From assembly GCF_006149045.1 (NCBI RefSeq), contig NZ_VBSN01000031.1, positions 1 through 64,000 of the forward strand: 64,000 bases of DNA, in the 5' to 3' direction. The translations under genes and the position numbers were made by a program. The DNA is from Dyadobacter flavalbus (GTDB lineage: Bacteria > Bacteroidota > Bacteroidia > Cytophagales > Spirosomataceae). A model generated the notes under the pieces. The model made no database searches. It saw only the letters and a program-made list of their open reading frames with translations, and was not told where the DNA came from. Positions 19,901 through 27,310 of the stretch are shown here, piece after piece. Position 1 is the first letter of the stretch, and each line of letters starts with the position of its first letter.

Positions 19901-20500
19901 AACATTTTTACGGCAGGTGAAATTGCGGAATGGCACGGACAAATGTGGGGCATAACCCTTGCCGCAGAACAGCAGGCATCCGTTATTGCACATTACCTTG
20001 CCGGCGATATTTCACAGCCGTATAAAGGCAGCACTTCGATGAATATCCTGAAAATGGAAGGTCTGCATTTGTGCAGCATCGGCCTGACCGATGCACCGGC
20101 CAGTGATCCGGCGTACGAGGAAATCGTGTTTCTCGATAAATCTAAAAAGTATTACAAAAAATGTATTGTACATCAGGACAAGCTCGTAGGCGCGATCCTG
20201 ATCGGCGATAAAAACGAATTTACTGAATTTAAAGATTTGATTTCCAATGGCATCGAGCTTTCCGAAAAGCGCCTGCAGCTGCTGCGTTCCAGCCAGAAAG
20301 CCGAACCGGTGGAAGGAAAACTGGTCTGCTCGTGCAACAGCGTGGGAAAAGGAAATCTGGAAGCTGCCGTCAGGAACGGATGCCATGATTTTCAGTCACT
20401 TTGCCAGAAAACAGGCGCCGGTACGGGTTGCGGTTCGTGCCGTCCGGAGGTCAAGGAAATCCTTGAAAAGATGAAAGAAGCAGCTTTGGTCCAGGCTTAA
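16922..20500 (+). CDS. Assimilatory nitrate reductase fused to FAD/NAD(P)H and BFD electron-input module
   Basis: A 1192-aa fusion that should reduce nitrate to nitrite with NAD(P)H in the cytoplasm. The N-terminal molybdopterin oxidoreductase holds a 4Fe-4S motif Cys12-x2-Cys15-x3-Cys19-x27-Cys47 and the Nas/Nap-type Mo ligand Cys141 in NSRLCMSSA. The Mo-cofactor-binding C domain covers about 580-715. From about 723 comes a pyridine-nucleotide-disulfide-type FAD domain (IIIIGAGSAGLGF; second Rossmann VIVGGGILGLELA). The end is a BFD-like [2Fe-2S] domain (Cys1136, 1138, 1170, 1173). This joins what NasC and NasB do as separate subunits. Residues about 541-560 are a Lys/Glu/Gly-rich insert encoded by a purine repeat. 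No Tat signal is seen. Confidence 0.93.
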   Translation: MKTSVNSFKSTCCYCGVGCGVVVHKENDGRLTLEGDVTHPSNKGMLCSKGMNLHYTVMDQSDRLLFPQMRLSRSMPMQRTSWDEALERTAAVFKALIKKFGPDSVAFYVSGQCLTEEYYLVNKLIKGFIGSNNIDTNSRLCMSSAVVGYKLSLGEDSVPVCYDDMEEADVFYVTGANPAWCHPVLWRRIEAHKAANPDVKIICADPRRTDTARSADLHLAINPGTDIVLNNAIGRLLIEKNYIDPEFIDNHTNGFESFQVKVFERTVEESAALCGIDANDIELAADWIGKSKGFLSLWTMGLNQSVIGVNKNLSLINLHLITGRIGKPGNGPFSLTGQPNAMGGRETGGLANILPAHREVTNPAHREEMEAFWNSPVKIADKPGLTATEMFDALADGRLKAIWIINTNPLVSMPDLNLTEKALNNARFVVVQDVSNRADTVAFADVVLPAAAWLEKEGTMTNAERRITHLPKVLDAPGEALPDAEIIWRFAEKMGFGNEFNYNNPSEVYDEYVKVTAGTNIDVSGVSYDLLRERRSVQWPFWGRKDEGGRDEGGKEELESAEFYDSTGTKRLFADRRFFTGDKRARIFGVADENTSEPVDSDFPLVLTTGRIRDQWHTMTKTGRVAKLNQHIPQPFLQINPKDARLRNIADGQLVTVLGRRGEVRVKAQVTEDVKPGLCFLPMHWGKILGSSLNRANNLTNTLADPKSKEPDFKFSAVEVAPYKKPVEKIIIIGAGSAGLGFINTYRTLNQEDEIHVFSKEIYPFYNRVLLPDYISGAQSWEQLVKLREDQFKANHILVHKGISIVHIDRKNRVLTDNNGEEHHYDKLILGMGSRAFMPKGVPDLAGIFNMRSRLDADSLLPFLKEPDAHAVIVGGGILGLELAASFREMNVKVSVIQRSGRLMERQLDPVASELLYQDLNERGVNVYFNDEVSTFTGTGKIDGIRLKSGRKIACQVAVMAIGTVPAIELATAAGIECKRGIVVNDYMQTSDPNIFTAGEIAEWHGQMWGITLAAEQQASVIAHYLAGDISQPYKGSTSMNILKMEGLHLCSIGLTDAPASDPAYEEIVFLDKSKKYYKKCIVHQDKLVGAILIGDKNEFTEFKDLISNGIELSEKRLQLLRSSQKAEPVEGKLVCSCNSVGKGNLEAAVRNGCHDFQSLCQKTGAGTGCGSCRPEVKEILEKMKEAALVQA
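18546..18600. repeat. Purine (GGAGG) tract inside the nitrate reductase gene
   Basis: GGAGGAAGGATGAGGGAGG-type sequence, kept in frame, in the loop between QWP and GTKRLF where this family normally has a short Pro-containing linker. Confidence 0.85.
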
Positions 20501-20510
20501 AAAAACAGTC

Positions 20511-21977
20511 ATGCGCGATTACTATCATATCAAGATCAACTTGCCGGGCGGCATTGCTTCTCCCGGCTATTTAAAGAAAATTCTGTCAGCCGCACAGCAT
20601 GCGCAGGTTGCAAAAGTACGTTTCGGCGCACGCCAGCAAATGCTGATGACCGTGCATTATGAAGACATGAAAGCCTTTGAAAAAGTACTGAAGCAACTGG
20701 AAATCCGATATGAAGTAAATGCCGAACGACTGCCGAACATCATCAGTTCTTACTGCGGAGAAGACGTTTTCCGTACGGGCCAGTGGCTTCATGCCGATGA
20801 ATACCACACAGTGCTCGACAGCTTTGACTATACACCCACTTTAAAAGTAAACATTTCCGACTCGCACCAGAGTTTTACGCCGTTTTTTACCGGCAACCTG
20901 AATTTTATTTCTTCCGGCGATCCGCATTTCTGGTATTTGTATATCCGTCCGCAGCAGCATAATATTTTGTACAAATGGCGTGATCTGATTTATACCAATG
21001 AAATCGGGGCCGTTTCCAAAGTGGTGGAAGAATGTCTTTTATCGGGAAGCAATCCGGAAGATGAATCCTTTTACCAGGAAGTGCGGAGCAAGATCCATTA
21101 CATTTCCCTGAGTGCTTCGCAGGAACTGGAACTGCCGTCGTTTGCGCTGCCTTATTATGAAGGATTTAACCGCTACGAGTCCAGAACCTGGCTTGGCTTG
21201 TACCGCCGCGACGAACTTTTTTCTGTCGATCTGCTGACGGATATCTGCAATCTGTGCCTGAAAACAAGAATCGGGGAAATATGTACAACGCCTTGGAAAT
21301 CAATAATCATTAAAGGCATTGAAGATCAGCACCGGAAAGAATGGAGCCATATTCTGGGAAAACACAACGTGAATGTCAGGCATGCGGCCAATGAGCTGGC
21401 GTGGCAAACCGAAGATCATACCGAAGAAGGAATGATCCTGAAAAAAGACCTGACACGTTATCTTGAAAAGAATGACACGCGCACGTTCGGACTTTGTTTT
21501 GCCATTCAGACACGCCCCAAATCCGAAGTTTTCGGTTCGGTACTGATCCGCAAACGGCCTTTGCTTTCCATCGGGCAGCTTGCCTTATTCAGCGTTTACG
21601 ATCTGTTCTATACCGAAAATTTCAATCCGAACAGCCGCGTACAGATTCCGTTTGAAAAAGGGCTTTTCCGCATACATTTGCCCGGACAGCTTGAAAGACT
21701 TTGCAGGAAGTTCAACAAAAGGCAGTTATCCGAAAATATGCCTGCTTTTAAAACAGAACCGGAACCGTTGGATAATTTGCCCGATGCCATGCGCGTACAT
21801 CAATGCCTGCATTGCTTTACGGTTTATGATCCGGATTACGGCGATTTGTTACGAAACATTCCTGCCGGAACTTCATTTGAAGATCTTCCGGAAAACTACT
21901 CTTGTCCAACCTGCGACGCGGAAAAAACAGACATGCAGGAAATTTTTTTATTCAGTCCGAAGCTTAAAACCTTGTAA
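20511..21977 (+). CDS. Degenerate nitrite/sulfite-reductase-like protein fused to rubredoxin
   Basis: A 488-aa protein. Residues about 1-65 match the ferredoxin-like half-domain of nitrite/sulfite reductases (KVRFGARQQMLMTVH) and about 80-160 the following siroheme/4Fe-4S half, but the cluster cysteines are gone: where the family has SGCPNxC this protein has SDSHQSF, and the first pair keeps one Cys (SSYCGED). A second ferredoxin-like half is recognisable around ICTTPWKSIIIKGI. The last 60 residues are a canonical rubredoxin (Cys432-x2-Cys435 and Cys465-x2-Cys468, CLHC and CPTC). It starts 10 nt after the nitrate reductase gene and ends 6 nt before the next, so it belongs to the operon. Likely role: electron transfer or assembly, not siroheme catalysis. 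Confidence 0.8.
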   Translation: MRDYYHIKINLPGGIASPGYLKKILSAAQHAQVAKVRFGARQQMLMTVHYEDMKAFEKVLKQLEIRYEVNAERLPNIISSYCGEDVFRTGQWLHADEYHTVLDSFDYTPTLKVNISDSHQSFTPFFTGNLNFISSGDPHFWYLYIRPQQHNILYKWRDLIYTNEIGAVSKVVEECLLSGSNPEDESFYQEVRSKIHYISLSASQELELPSFALPYYEGFNRYESRTWLGLYRRDELFSVDLLTDICNLCLKTRIGEICTTPWKSIIIKGIEDQHRKEWSHILGKHNVNVRHAANELAWQTEDHTEEGMILKKDLTRYLEKNDTRTFGLCFAIQTRPKSEVFGSVLIRKRPLLSIGQLALFSVYDLFYTENFNPNSRVQIPFEKGLFRIHLPGQLERLCRKFNKRQLSENMPAFKTEPEPLDNLPDAMRVHQCLHCFTVYDPDYGDLLRNIPAGTSFEDLPENYSCPTCDAEKTDMQEIFLFSPKLKTL

Positions 21978-21983
21978 ATACGA

Positions 21984-22451
21984 ATGAAAACAGTTCAGAT
22001 CAATCCCGAATTTTTCAGATTTGAAAGCGATTTTGTCAGCACGCTGAAATGCATTCCCATGATTGTCAGATACAAGCTCGACAGTTGCGGCGTAAAACTG
22101 AAACTGAATGAATGGGTAAAATTCACGCTTGCCGATAAGGAAACACTTGCTTTTTTACCTTGTTACACCGAAGAAGAAATCGAGCGGTACGGAATATTTG
22201 TATGCGGCCTTGTCCAGCAATATTTCGGGATCCATGCCAGTTTGTTGACGCATGTTGCCGATTCGTGGAACGAACTGCATGAAGTTCCTGCCGAAGTTCA
22301 GCAAAAAGCATTTGAATATCACTGCGGCGAAATCTCATTGAAAAACTGGATTGCAATGCATACGCTTCAACGTTTTGCGCTGGTTAAATTAAGCCGTTCG
22401 GGACATGAAGGGAAGAATTTTCCGGTTGCTGTGAAGGAGTTTTTGGGGTGA
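21984..22451 (+). CDS. Nitrate reductase associated protein
   Basis: A 155-aa soluble protein of the Nitr_red_assoc family, known from cyanobacterial nitrate clusters. Typical features: N-terminal FRFESDFVSTLKCIPMIVRYKLD, central NEWVKFTLADK, and LPCYTEEEIERY. No catalytic motif is evident. It lies 6 nt downstream of the rubredoxin-fusion gene in the same operon. Its biochemical function is not known; a role in maturation or regulation of the nitrate reductase is the usual guess and rests on gene neighbourhood alone. Confidence 0.88.
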   Translation: MKTVQINPEFFRFESDFVSTLKCIPMIVRYKLDSCGVKLKLNEWVKFTLADKETLAFLPCYTEEEIERYGIFVCGLVQQYFGIHASLLTHVADSWNELHEVPAEVQQKAFEYHCGEISLKNWIAMHTLQRFALVKLSRSGHEGKNFPVAVKEFLG

Positions 22452-22510
22452 TGGAAGGATTGTAATTTGGGGTTGTGGGTTGTTGTTTTTTGTCAGTTTT
22501 TGGAATGATT

Positions 22511-22540
22511 TGTCATGTGTTGTCATGTATTGTCATTTGT
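22511..22540. repeat. Decamer triplication TGTCATNTRT
   Basis: TGTCATGTGT, TGTCATGTAT, TGTCATTTGT in tandem, in a G/T-rich 216-bp gap before the mobA-like gene. Confidence 0.75.
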
Positions 22541-22667
22541 AGTTACTGTTTGTTATTTCTGGTGATTGGCTGAGGAAAATGGGGTTGAGGAGTTGATTTA
22601 AATATTAAATTGAGGAGAGATTATTGCTAATTGCCGAAAGCTGTTTGCGGAGTTAATATTATCAAAA

Positions 22668-23285
22668 ATGATGAGAAAAGGGCTTTATGGAATGGTGGTT
22701 TGCGGGGGGCAAAGTACGCGGATGGGAACGGATAAAAGCGAAATTGTTTATTATAAGAAACCGCAGCGTGAACATGTTTCCGATATGCTGCGAATTTTTT
22801 GTGAAAAGGTTTTTGTTTCCTGCAACAGCAATCAGGCAGGCCGTATTTCAAATCCCGATTCTTTATTGATTGATTTGCCCGAATTCAGCAATATCGGCCC
22901 GATGGCTGCCCTGTTGACTGCAAACACCGTTTTTCCGGAAAATGATTTTCTGGTCTTAGCCTGTGATTATCCGTTTATCGATGCCGAAGACCTGGATTTT
23001 TTTCTTCAGACTATAAACGAGAAAAGTTTTACTGCCGCTTTTTACAATGACAAAGATTCGGTTTACGAACCTTTGATTGCATGGTATTCAAAAGAGTCGT
23101 TACAGAAGATTAAAAACTGTTTTTATAATCAGCAATTTTCATTGCAACGCTTTCTGAAAGAATCAAATGCACAGCAGTTCAAACCAATTCATACGGATCA
23201 TTTAAAAAGTGTGGATACGCCGGAAGATTCGTTTAATGCCAAACGGATTATAAGTACTGAAAATGATTTTAAAGTTTGCCTTTAA
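22668..23285 (+). CDS. mobA: MobA-like molybdenum cofactor guanylyltransferase
   Basis: A 205-aa nucleotidyltransferase with the MobA nucleotide-binding signature near the N-terminus (CGGQSTRMGTDKSE, residues 12-25) and the metal-binding region LACDYPF. MobA attaches GMP to molybdopterin to make the bis-MGD cofactor that Nas/Nap-type nitrate reductases need, which fits its place after the nitrate reductase operon. Overall sequence is diverged and shorter in the middle than E. coli MobA. A related nucleotidyltransferase such as MocA cannot be ruled out from sequence alone, but the context favours MobA. ATG 22668 and ATG 22671 are both possible starts. Confidence 0.82.
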   Translation: MMRKGLYGMVVCGGQSTRMGTDKSEIVYYKKPQREHVSDMLRIFCEKVFVSCNSNQAGRISNPDSLLIDLPEFSNIGPMAALLTANTVFPENDFLVLACDYPFIDAEDLDFFLQTINEKSFTAAFYNDKDSVYEPLIAWYSKESLQKIKNCFYNQQFSLQRFLKESNAQQFKPIHTDHLKSVDTPEDSFNAKRIISTENDFKVCL

Positions 23286-23288
23286 TTC

Positions 23289-23321
23289 AAAAAGCAACGC
23301 CGGATTTCAGCATTGCTTTTT
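23289..23321. terminator. Bidirectional terminator between mobA-like and dehydrogenase genes
   Basis: AAAAAGCAA (23289-23297) / TTGCTTTTT (23313-23321), 15-nt loop, A-run on one side and T-run on the other; lies between two convergent genes. Confidence 0.75.
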
Positions 23322-23332
23322 GATTCCTGTCA

Positions 23333-23368
23333 TATCATTCTGAATTCAAATATCATTCTGAATTCAAA
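23333..23368. repeat. Perfect 18-bp tandem duplication
   Basis: TATCATTCTGAATTCAAA occurs twice without a gap (23333-23350, 23351-23368), just past the stop of the dehydrogenase gene. Confidence 0.9.
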
Positions 23369-23371
23369 TTT

Positions 23372-26239
23372 TTACTTTTCCAGCACTTTCCCGATCAGCA
23401 TCCGGCTCTCATGATTTTCATGCGAATCCGATTTTCCGAGACGTTCGTTTAATTCTTTCAATGCTTTTCTGGAATCCTCGGTTCCCAGCGCAGCCACACG
23501 CTGAATGGTGTAAGGCAGGAATTTGGGGAACTTTGATTTTTCGGCCATTTGCATAAACCTTTTCATATCCAGCGCAGCAAGCGGTTCGGCCGCATACCAT
23601 ACCATCAGCGGCAAATTGTGGTCGTCCTTATCCTGCGCTTTCTGAACGAGTTCATTCATGACGTCCCAACGCTGGCCGGGTTCGAGGCGGAGCATGGCCG
23701 AAGTCAGATACAGTCTTACCAGAGCGGAACTGTCGCCTTGTGCCAGTGCCGTAAAGCGTTTCAATGTTTCGGGTGACACTTTTTTGCTTTCCGCCAGCAA
23801 CTGAATGGCCCAGCTGCGAACGTACTCATTCTCGTGCGCAAGCAAGTCTGTCAGTTCCTTTTCGGTAAACCCTTTGGTTACATGCAGGGTCCACATGGCG
23901 CGGAGTTTCCGGGTAACGTCCGGATTGTTTGCCAGCATTTCCTTCAATGCCCTGTGTACTTTTTTGTTCGGGCCGCGTTCCTGCAAAATGGTCCTGGCCT
24001 GCCTTACGTACCAGTCATTGTTGTTGAGCTGATAATTAACTAATTCCATATCGGAGGCTTTCGTCAGGTCCACCTGCACCCATTTGTCATTTTCGTGGGT
24101 AATTTTGAAAATCCGGCCCATGGTTTTGTTGTGAACGTCCGGGTTCGGGCTGTGACACTGGTTTTTATCATACCAGTCGATGGCGTAAACCGAACCGCTC
24201 GGATCGTACTTCATATTCAGCCATTGCGACCAGGAATCGTTCATCGCCAGGAAATCGTTTTTGTGCGTAGCCGCATAACCCGAGCCGGCGCGTTCAAAAT
24301 GATCAATATTCAGCCGGGCGCCGTTGATGTTGTTCATGAATATTTCATTGCGGTATTCTTTCGGCCACGTATCGCCGCCCAGATAAATCATCGCGCCGGC
24401 ATGTGCGTGGCCGCCGCCGGCGGAAGCCGAGCGGAAGTTGCCGGCATGCGGGCCGCGCTCCCCTACCCAGTGCACATGGTCTGCAATGGTTTTGATATCG
24501 TCAAAGGTATACGGATTGAAATGCTCGCCGGCCTGCCGCTGGTAACGTGCACCCTGAATGACATGATACATATGCGGGATCACGCAAACCGTTATAAAAG
24601 GATGTCCGTAATCATTGAAATCAATTCCCCACGGATTGCTCGAACCTTCTGCAAATACCTCAAATTGCTGTGTAACCGGATGAAAACGCCATACACCCGC
24701 ATTGATCTTCGTCCGTTGCGCGTCGGTTGCGCCAGGTTTGCCTACGTTGGAATGGGTAAAAACGCCGTGTGTTCCGTAAAGCCAGCCGTCCGGGCCCCAT
24801 CGTAAATTATTGAGCACTTCATGCGTATCGTCCAGCCCCCAGCCGTCGAGCAGCTTTTGTACCGGCCCGGCAGGTTTGTCGTTTTTGGCATCCATCGGGA
24901 TAAACAGAAGATACGGCGCCGCGCCAAGCCATACGCCGCCCATTCCGACTTCAATGCCGCTGACGAGATTAAGCCCTTCGGCAAAAACTTTCCTTTTATC
25001 CAGCGTTCCGTCTCCGTTGGTATCCTCAAAAATCAGGATGCGGTCTTTTCCCTGGCCTTCCGGCGCACGTACCGGATACGTATGTCCTTCCACAACCCAG
25101 AGCCTGCCACGCGCATCGGTTGTAAAACTGATCGGACGGATAATTTCCGGTTCGGCGGCGGCAAGTATGATTTTAAAACCTTTCGGCAAGGTCATCACTT
25201 TGGCGGCTTCGGTGCCCGAAAGCCCGGCATGCAGAACGGGATCAAGCGGCGGAAGTATAATAATATCTTTCTGTTTCAGCTCATTGGGAAAATCCGGACG
25301 ACTTGGATAAAACATAAAATCATCAAAATTGATATGCGCCCATTTGTCGTTCGGAATGTACGGAATCTGTGAAATACCCGTTTCGTTGTCAATGATACGA
25401 ATGAAAATTTCCTTGTTCAGATAAGGCTGCAGATCCACAACGGCGGGCTGAAGCGTCGCGCGTCCCTGTCCGGTAATATGGAAAATCACGCTGTCGGAAC
25501 CTGCCAGCACCAATTCTACGCGCGTGTCCTGCAGCGCACCGCCCGAAACCCTGAAAGCTGCAAACGGCTGCGTTACTTTAAAAGGTACGGAAGTCAGCGT
25601 TCCTGTCAGTTTATAATGGGTTGTGCCGCCGCTGCTGATGAAATGCTTTCCTTCCAAACCGATGTGCATTTCTTTTTCATGAACAGGCGACGGATCGGCC
25701 GAAAAAACGGGATTGACAAAAGCATCGCCCGTTGCCGTCCAGTCTTTCAGTGTTCCCTGTTCAAAGTTCAGGTTCAGCGGCTGACCGTTTTTCTCGGGTA
25801 ATTTGCCTGCAATGGTTGCATTGGAAATCGCGCCTTCCACAACCTCAAAATTTCCCACCATTCCGGCAGCACGGTGGCCCGGCACGGAACAAAAGTACGT
25901 ATCGCTCTGATCCGCCCTGAAAATGATGCTTGTGCTCGCACCTTTTTCCATGATGGTCTTGCTTTTGATCCCCATTTTTTCCAGCGAAATATCATGCGTC
26001 ATGAGCTCGCCATTGGTGATTTTGATTCTTACGCGGTCGCCTTTGTTGGCGCGGAGTACCGGATTACGGGAACCGTCTTTGGCAAAATAACCCAGCATGG
26101 TAGCTTCCAGCGCATAATCGCGGTCAAAACGGCTTGTATCCGCAACGCCGGGACTATTGCTTTGCTGCGCCCGGATGCAGTTTCCGGGATTTATAAAAAG
26201 TAGAACAAGTATGAAGACAGAATGTCGAAAAAGGCTCAT
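23372..26239 (-). CDS. Secreted cupredoxin-fused PVC-type dehydrogenase with HEAT repeats
   Basis: A 955-aa protein with a signal peptide (about 1-25). Residues 40-136 form a blue-copper (plastocyanin-like) domain with all four type 1 ligands visible: His82, Cys117, His122 and Met127 (FCSVPGHRAAGM). Residues about 150-310 are a beta-sandwich, possibly carbohydrate-binding. About 345-720 is the PVC-type 'membrane-bound dehydrogenase' beta-propeller (LPKGFKI, GRLWVVEGHTYP, DTNGDGTLDKRKVF, GPDGWLYGTHG). The C-terminal 200 residues are HEAT-like helices. Related proteins often end in a cytochrome c CxxCH domain; none is present, and the N-terminal copper domain may replace it as electron acceptor. 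Probably periplasmic sugar or alcohol oxidation; substrate unknown. Confidence 0.85.
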   Translation of the reverse strand: MSLFRHSVFILVLLFINPGNCIRAQQSNSPGVADTSRFDRDYALEATMLGYFAKDGSRNPVLRANKGDRVRIKITNGELMTHDISLEKMGIKSKTIMEKGASTSIIFRADQSDTYFCSVPGHRAAGMVGNFEVVEGAISNATIAGKLPEKNGQPLNLNFEQGTLKDWTATGDAFVNPVFSADPSPVHEKEMHIGLEGKHFISSGGTTHYKLTGTLTSVPFKVTQPFAAFRVSGGALQDTRVELVLAGSDSVIFHITGQGRATLQPAVVDLQPYLNKEIFIRIIDNETGISQIPYIPNDKWAHINFDDFMFYPSRPDFPNELKQKDIIILPPLDPVLHAGLSGTEAAKVMTLPKGFKIILAAAEPEIIRPISFTTDARGRLWVVEGHTYPVRAPEGQGKDRILIFEDTNGDGTLDKRKVFAEGLNLVSGIEVGMGGVWLGAAPYLLFIPMDAKNDKPAGPVQKLLDGWGLDDTHEVLNNLRWGPDGWLYGTHGVFTHSNVGKPGATDAQRTKINAGVWRFHPVTQQFEVFAEGSSNPWGIDFNDYGHPFITVCVIPHMYHVIQGARYQRQAGEHFNPYTFDDIKTIADHVHWVGERGPHAGNFRSASAGGGHAHAGAMIYLGGDTWPKEYRNEIFMNNINGARLNIDHFERAGSGYAATHKNDFLAMNDSWSQWLNMKYDPSGSVYAIDWYDKNQCHSPNPDVHNKTMGRIFKITHENDKWVQVDLTKASDMELVNYQLNNNDWYVRQARTILQERGPNKKVHRALKEMLANNPDVTRKLRAMWTLHVTKGFTEKELTDLLAHENEYVRSWAIQLLAESKKVSPETLKRFTALAQGDSSALVRLYLTSAMLRLEPGQRWDVMNELVQKAQDKDDHNLPLMVWYAAEPLAALDMKRFMQMAEKSKFPKFLPYTIQRVAALGTEDSRKALKELNERLGKSDSHENHESRMLIGKVLEK

Positions 26240-26470
26240 GATTTGCGGATTTTCATGTTAACAATGTGCATATAAACTAGCAAAGAAAAAATGGCAATCA
26301 TTTTACTATACCAATTTACCAACGGTATTTAAAGCAACTTCGGCCCGTCGGATTTTATTATGCGGTCTGCTGCAAATGCAACGGACAATCCAGTTTTTGC
26401 CTTAAAGTATTTTTCAGAAAATCCCGGAAAAGCATTTTATGTTTAGATTTATGCTTTTCAGACAAAAACC

Positions 26471-26722
26471 ATGGACAAAAATACACTTAAGGAAAAATAC
26501 CGGCTTATGCTGGAATGGCACCAGTACAGACTGGAACAAAATCAGGAATCGCTGAACCGGCTGACGGAACTCTTGCCTAAACTCGATCATGAGCCGGACG
26601 AGGATGCTGTATACCGTGCAGATTATGAAGAACTTCTTTCACTCAAACTCATTTATGAAACAAGTCTGAGAAATTTTGAAGGCAAAACAGCCAAATACGA
26701 GCAGTTATTGTCCGAGCTGTAA
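26471..26722 (+). CDS. Small helical protein of unknown function
   Basis: An 83-aa, highly charged, Leu/Glu/Lys-rich protein predicted to be mostly coiled coil, without signal peptide or TM segment. It stands alone between a divergent dehydrogenase gene and a response regulator gene 124 nt downstream. No family is recognised. Codon use looks like that of the neighbours, and the clean start 230 nt from the divergent gene supports a real gene. Confidence 0.6.
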   Translation: MDKNTLKEKYRLMLEWHQYRLEQNQESLNRLTELLPKLDHEPDEDAVYRADYEELLSLKLIYETSLRNFEGKTAKYEQLLSEL

Positions 26723-26845
26723 AATGGTTGTAAAATGACTTTTATCAACGGCATCAGGCCATTCTGCAAATGCATTTGCTCACTGCTTATCTGATTTAAA
26801 TACATACCTTAGCCAATCCATGAAAGATAAATTTTCTTACTGTAA

Positions 26846-27241
26846 ATGAATTTACTGAAAACGGTTTTTCTGTGCGATGACGATCCGGATGACCGGTTTC
26901 TGATATCCAATGCATTAATGGAAGTAGCGCCGGAAATCAGTATCGTAGAAGCGGAAGACGGGCAGCAACTGCTTGATGTAATCAAAAATTACGGGCAAAG
27001 TACGTCGCTTTTTCTGCTCGATATGAACATGCCGCGTATGAACGGACTTGAAACCATCGCACAAATCAGGGCAACACCGGGTTTGTCGGACATTCCCGCC
27101 ATTATGTTTTCAACGTCTTCGGATACGCAGCTGATCAAACGTGCCATTTCAGCAGGCGTGAATCATTACATCCGCAAACCCGACACTTTTGAAGGTTTCA
27201 TTGAAATGGCGCAGTTTGTCAGGCGCAGTTATTTGCTGTGA
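26846..27241 (+). CDS. Single-domain response regulator
   Basis: A 131-aa receiver domain only, with acidic pocket CDDDPDD (residues 10-16), phospho-Asp 59 (LLDMNMPRMNG), Ser/Thr at FSTSSD and Lys in IRKPD. There is no output domain, so it works as a phosphate-shuttle or protein-interaction switch like CheY or Rcp1. No kinase is adjacent; the cyanophycin genes converge on it from the other side. Its partner cannot be assigned. Confidence 0.9.
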   Translation: MNLLKTVFLCDDDPDDRFLISNALMEVAPEISIVEAEDGQQLLDVIKNYGQSTSLFLLDMNMPRMNGLETIAQIRATPGLSDIPAIMFSTSSDTQLIKRAISAGVNHYIRKPDTFEGFIEMAQFVRRSYLL

Positions 27242-27264
27242 TGAACCGGTGTCAGCGTTTGTCC

Positions 27265-27303
27265 GGCCGGAAAGAAAACAGGCATCCTGTTAGCCTTCCG
27301 GCC
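27265..27303. terminator. Hairpin between convergent response regulator and cphB
   Basis: GGCCGGAA (27265-27272) / TTCCGGCC (27296-27303) with an inner ACAGG/CCTGT stem. A strong structure between convergent genes, but without a clear U-tract. Confidence 0.5.
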
Positions 27304-27310
27304 GGAAGCT

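Noticed and set aside
18707-19993. 428-codon minus-strand frame opposite the nitrate reductase FAD domain
   Set aside because: The plus strand carries clear cofactor motifs over the same bases; the antisense product has no recognisable domain.
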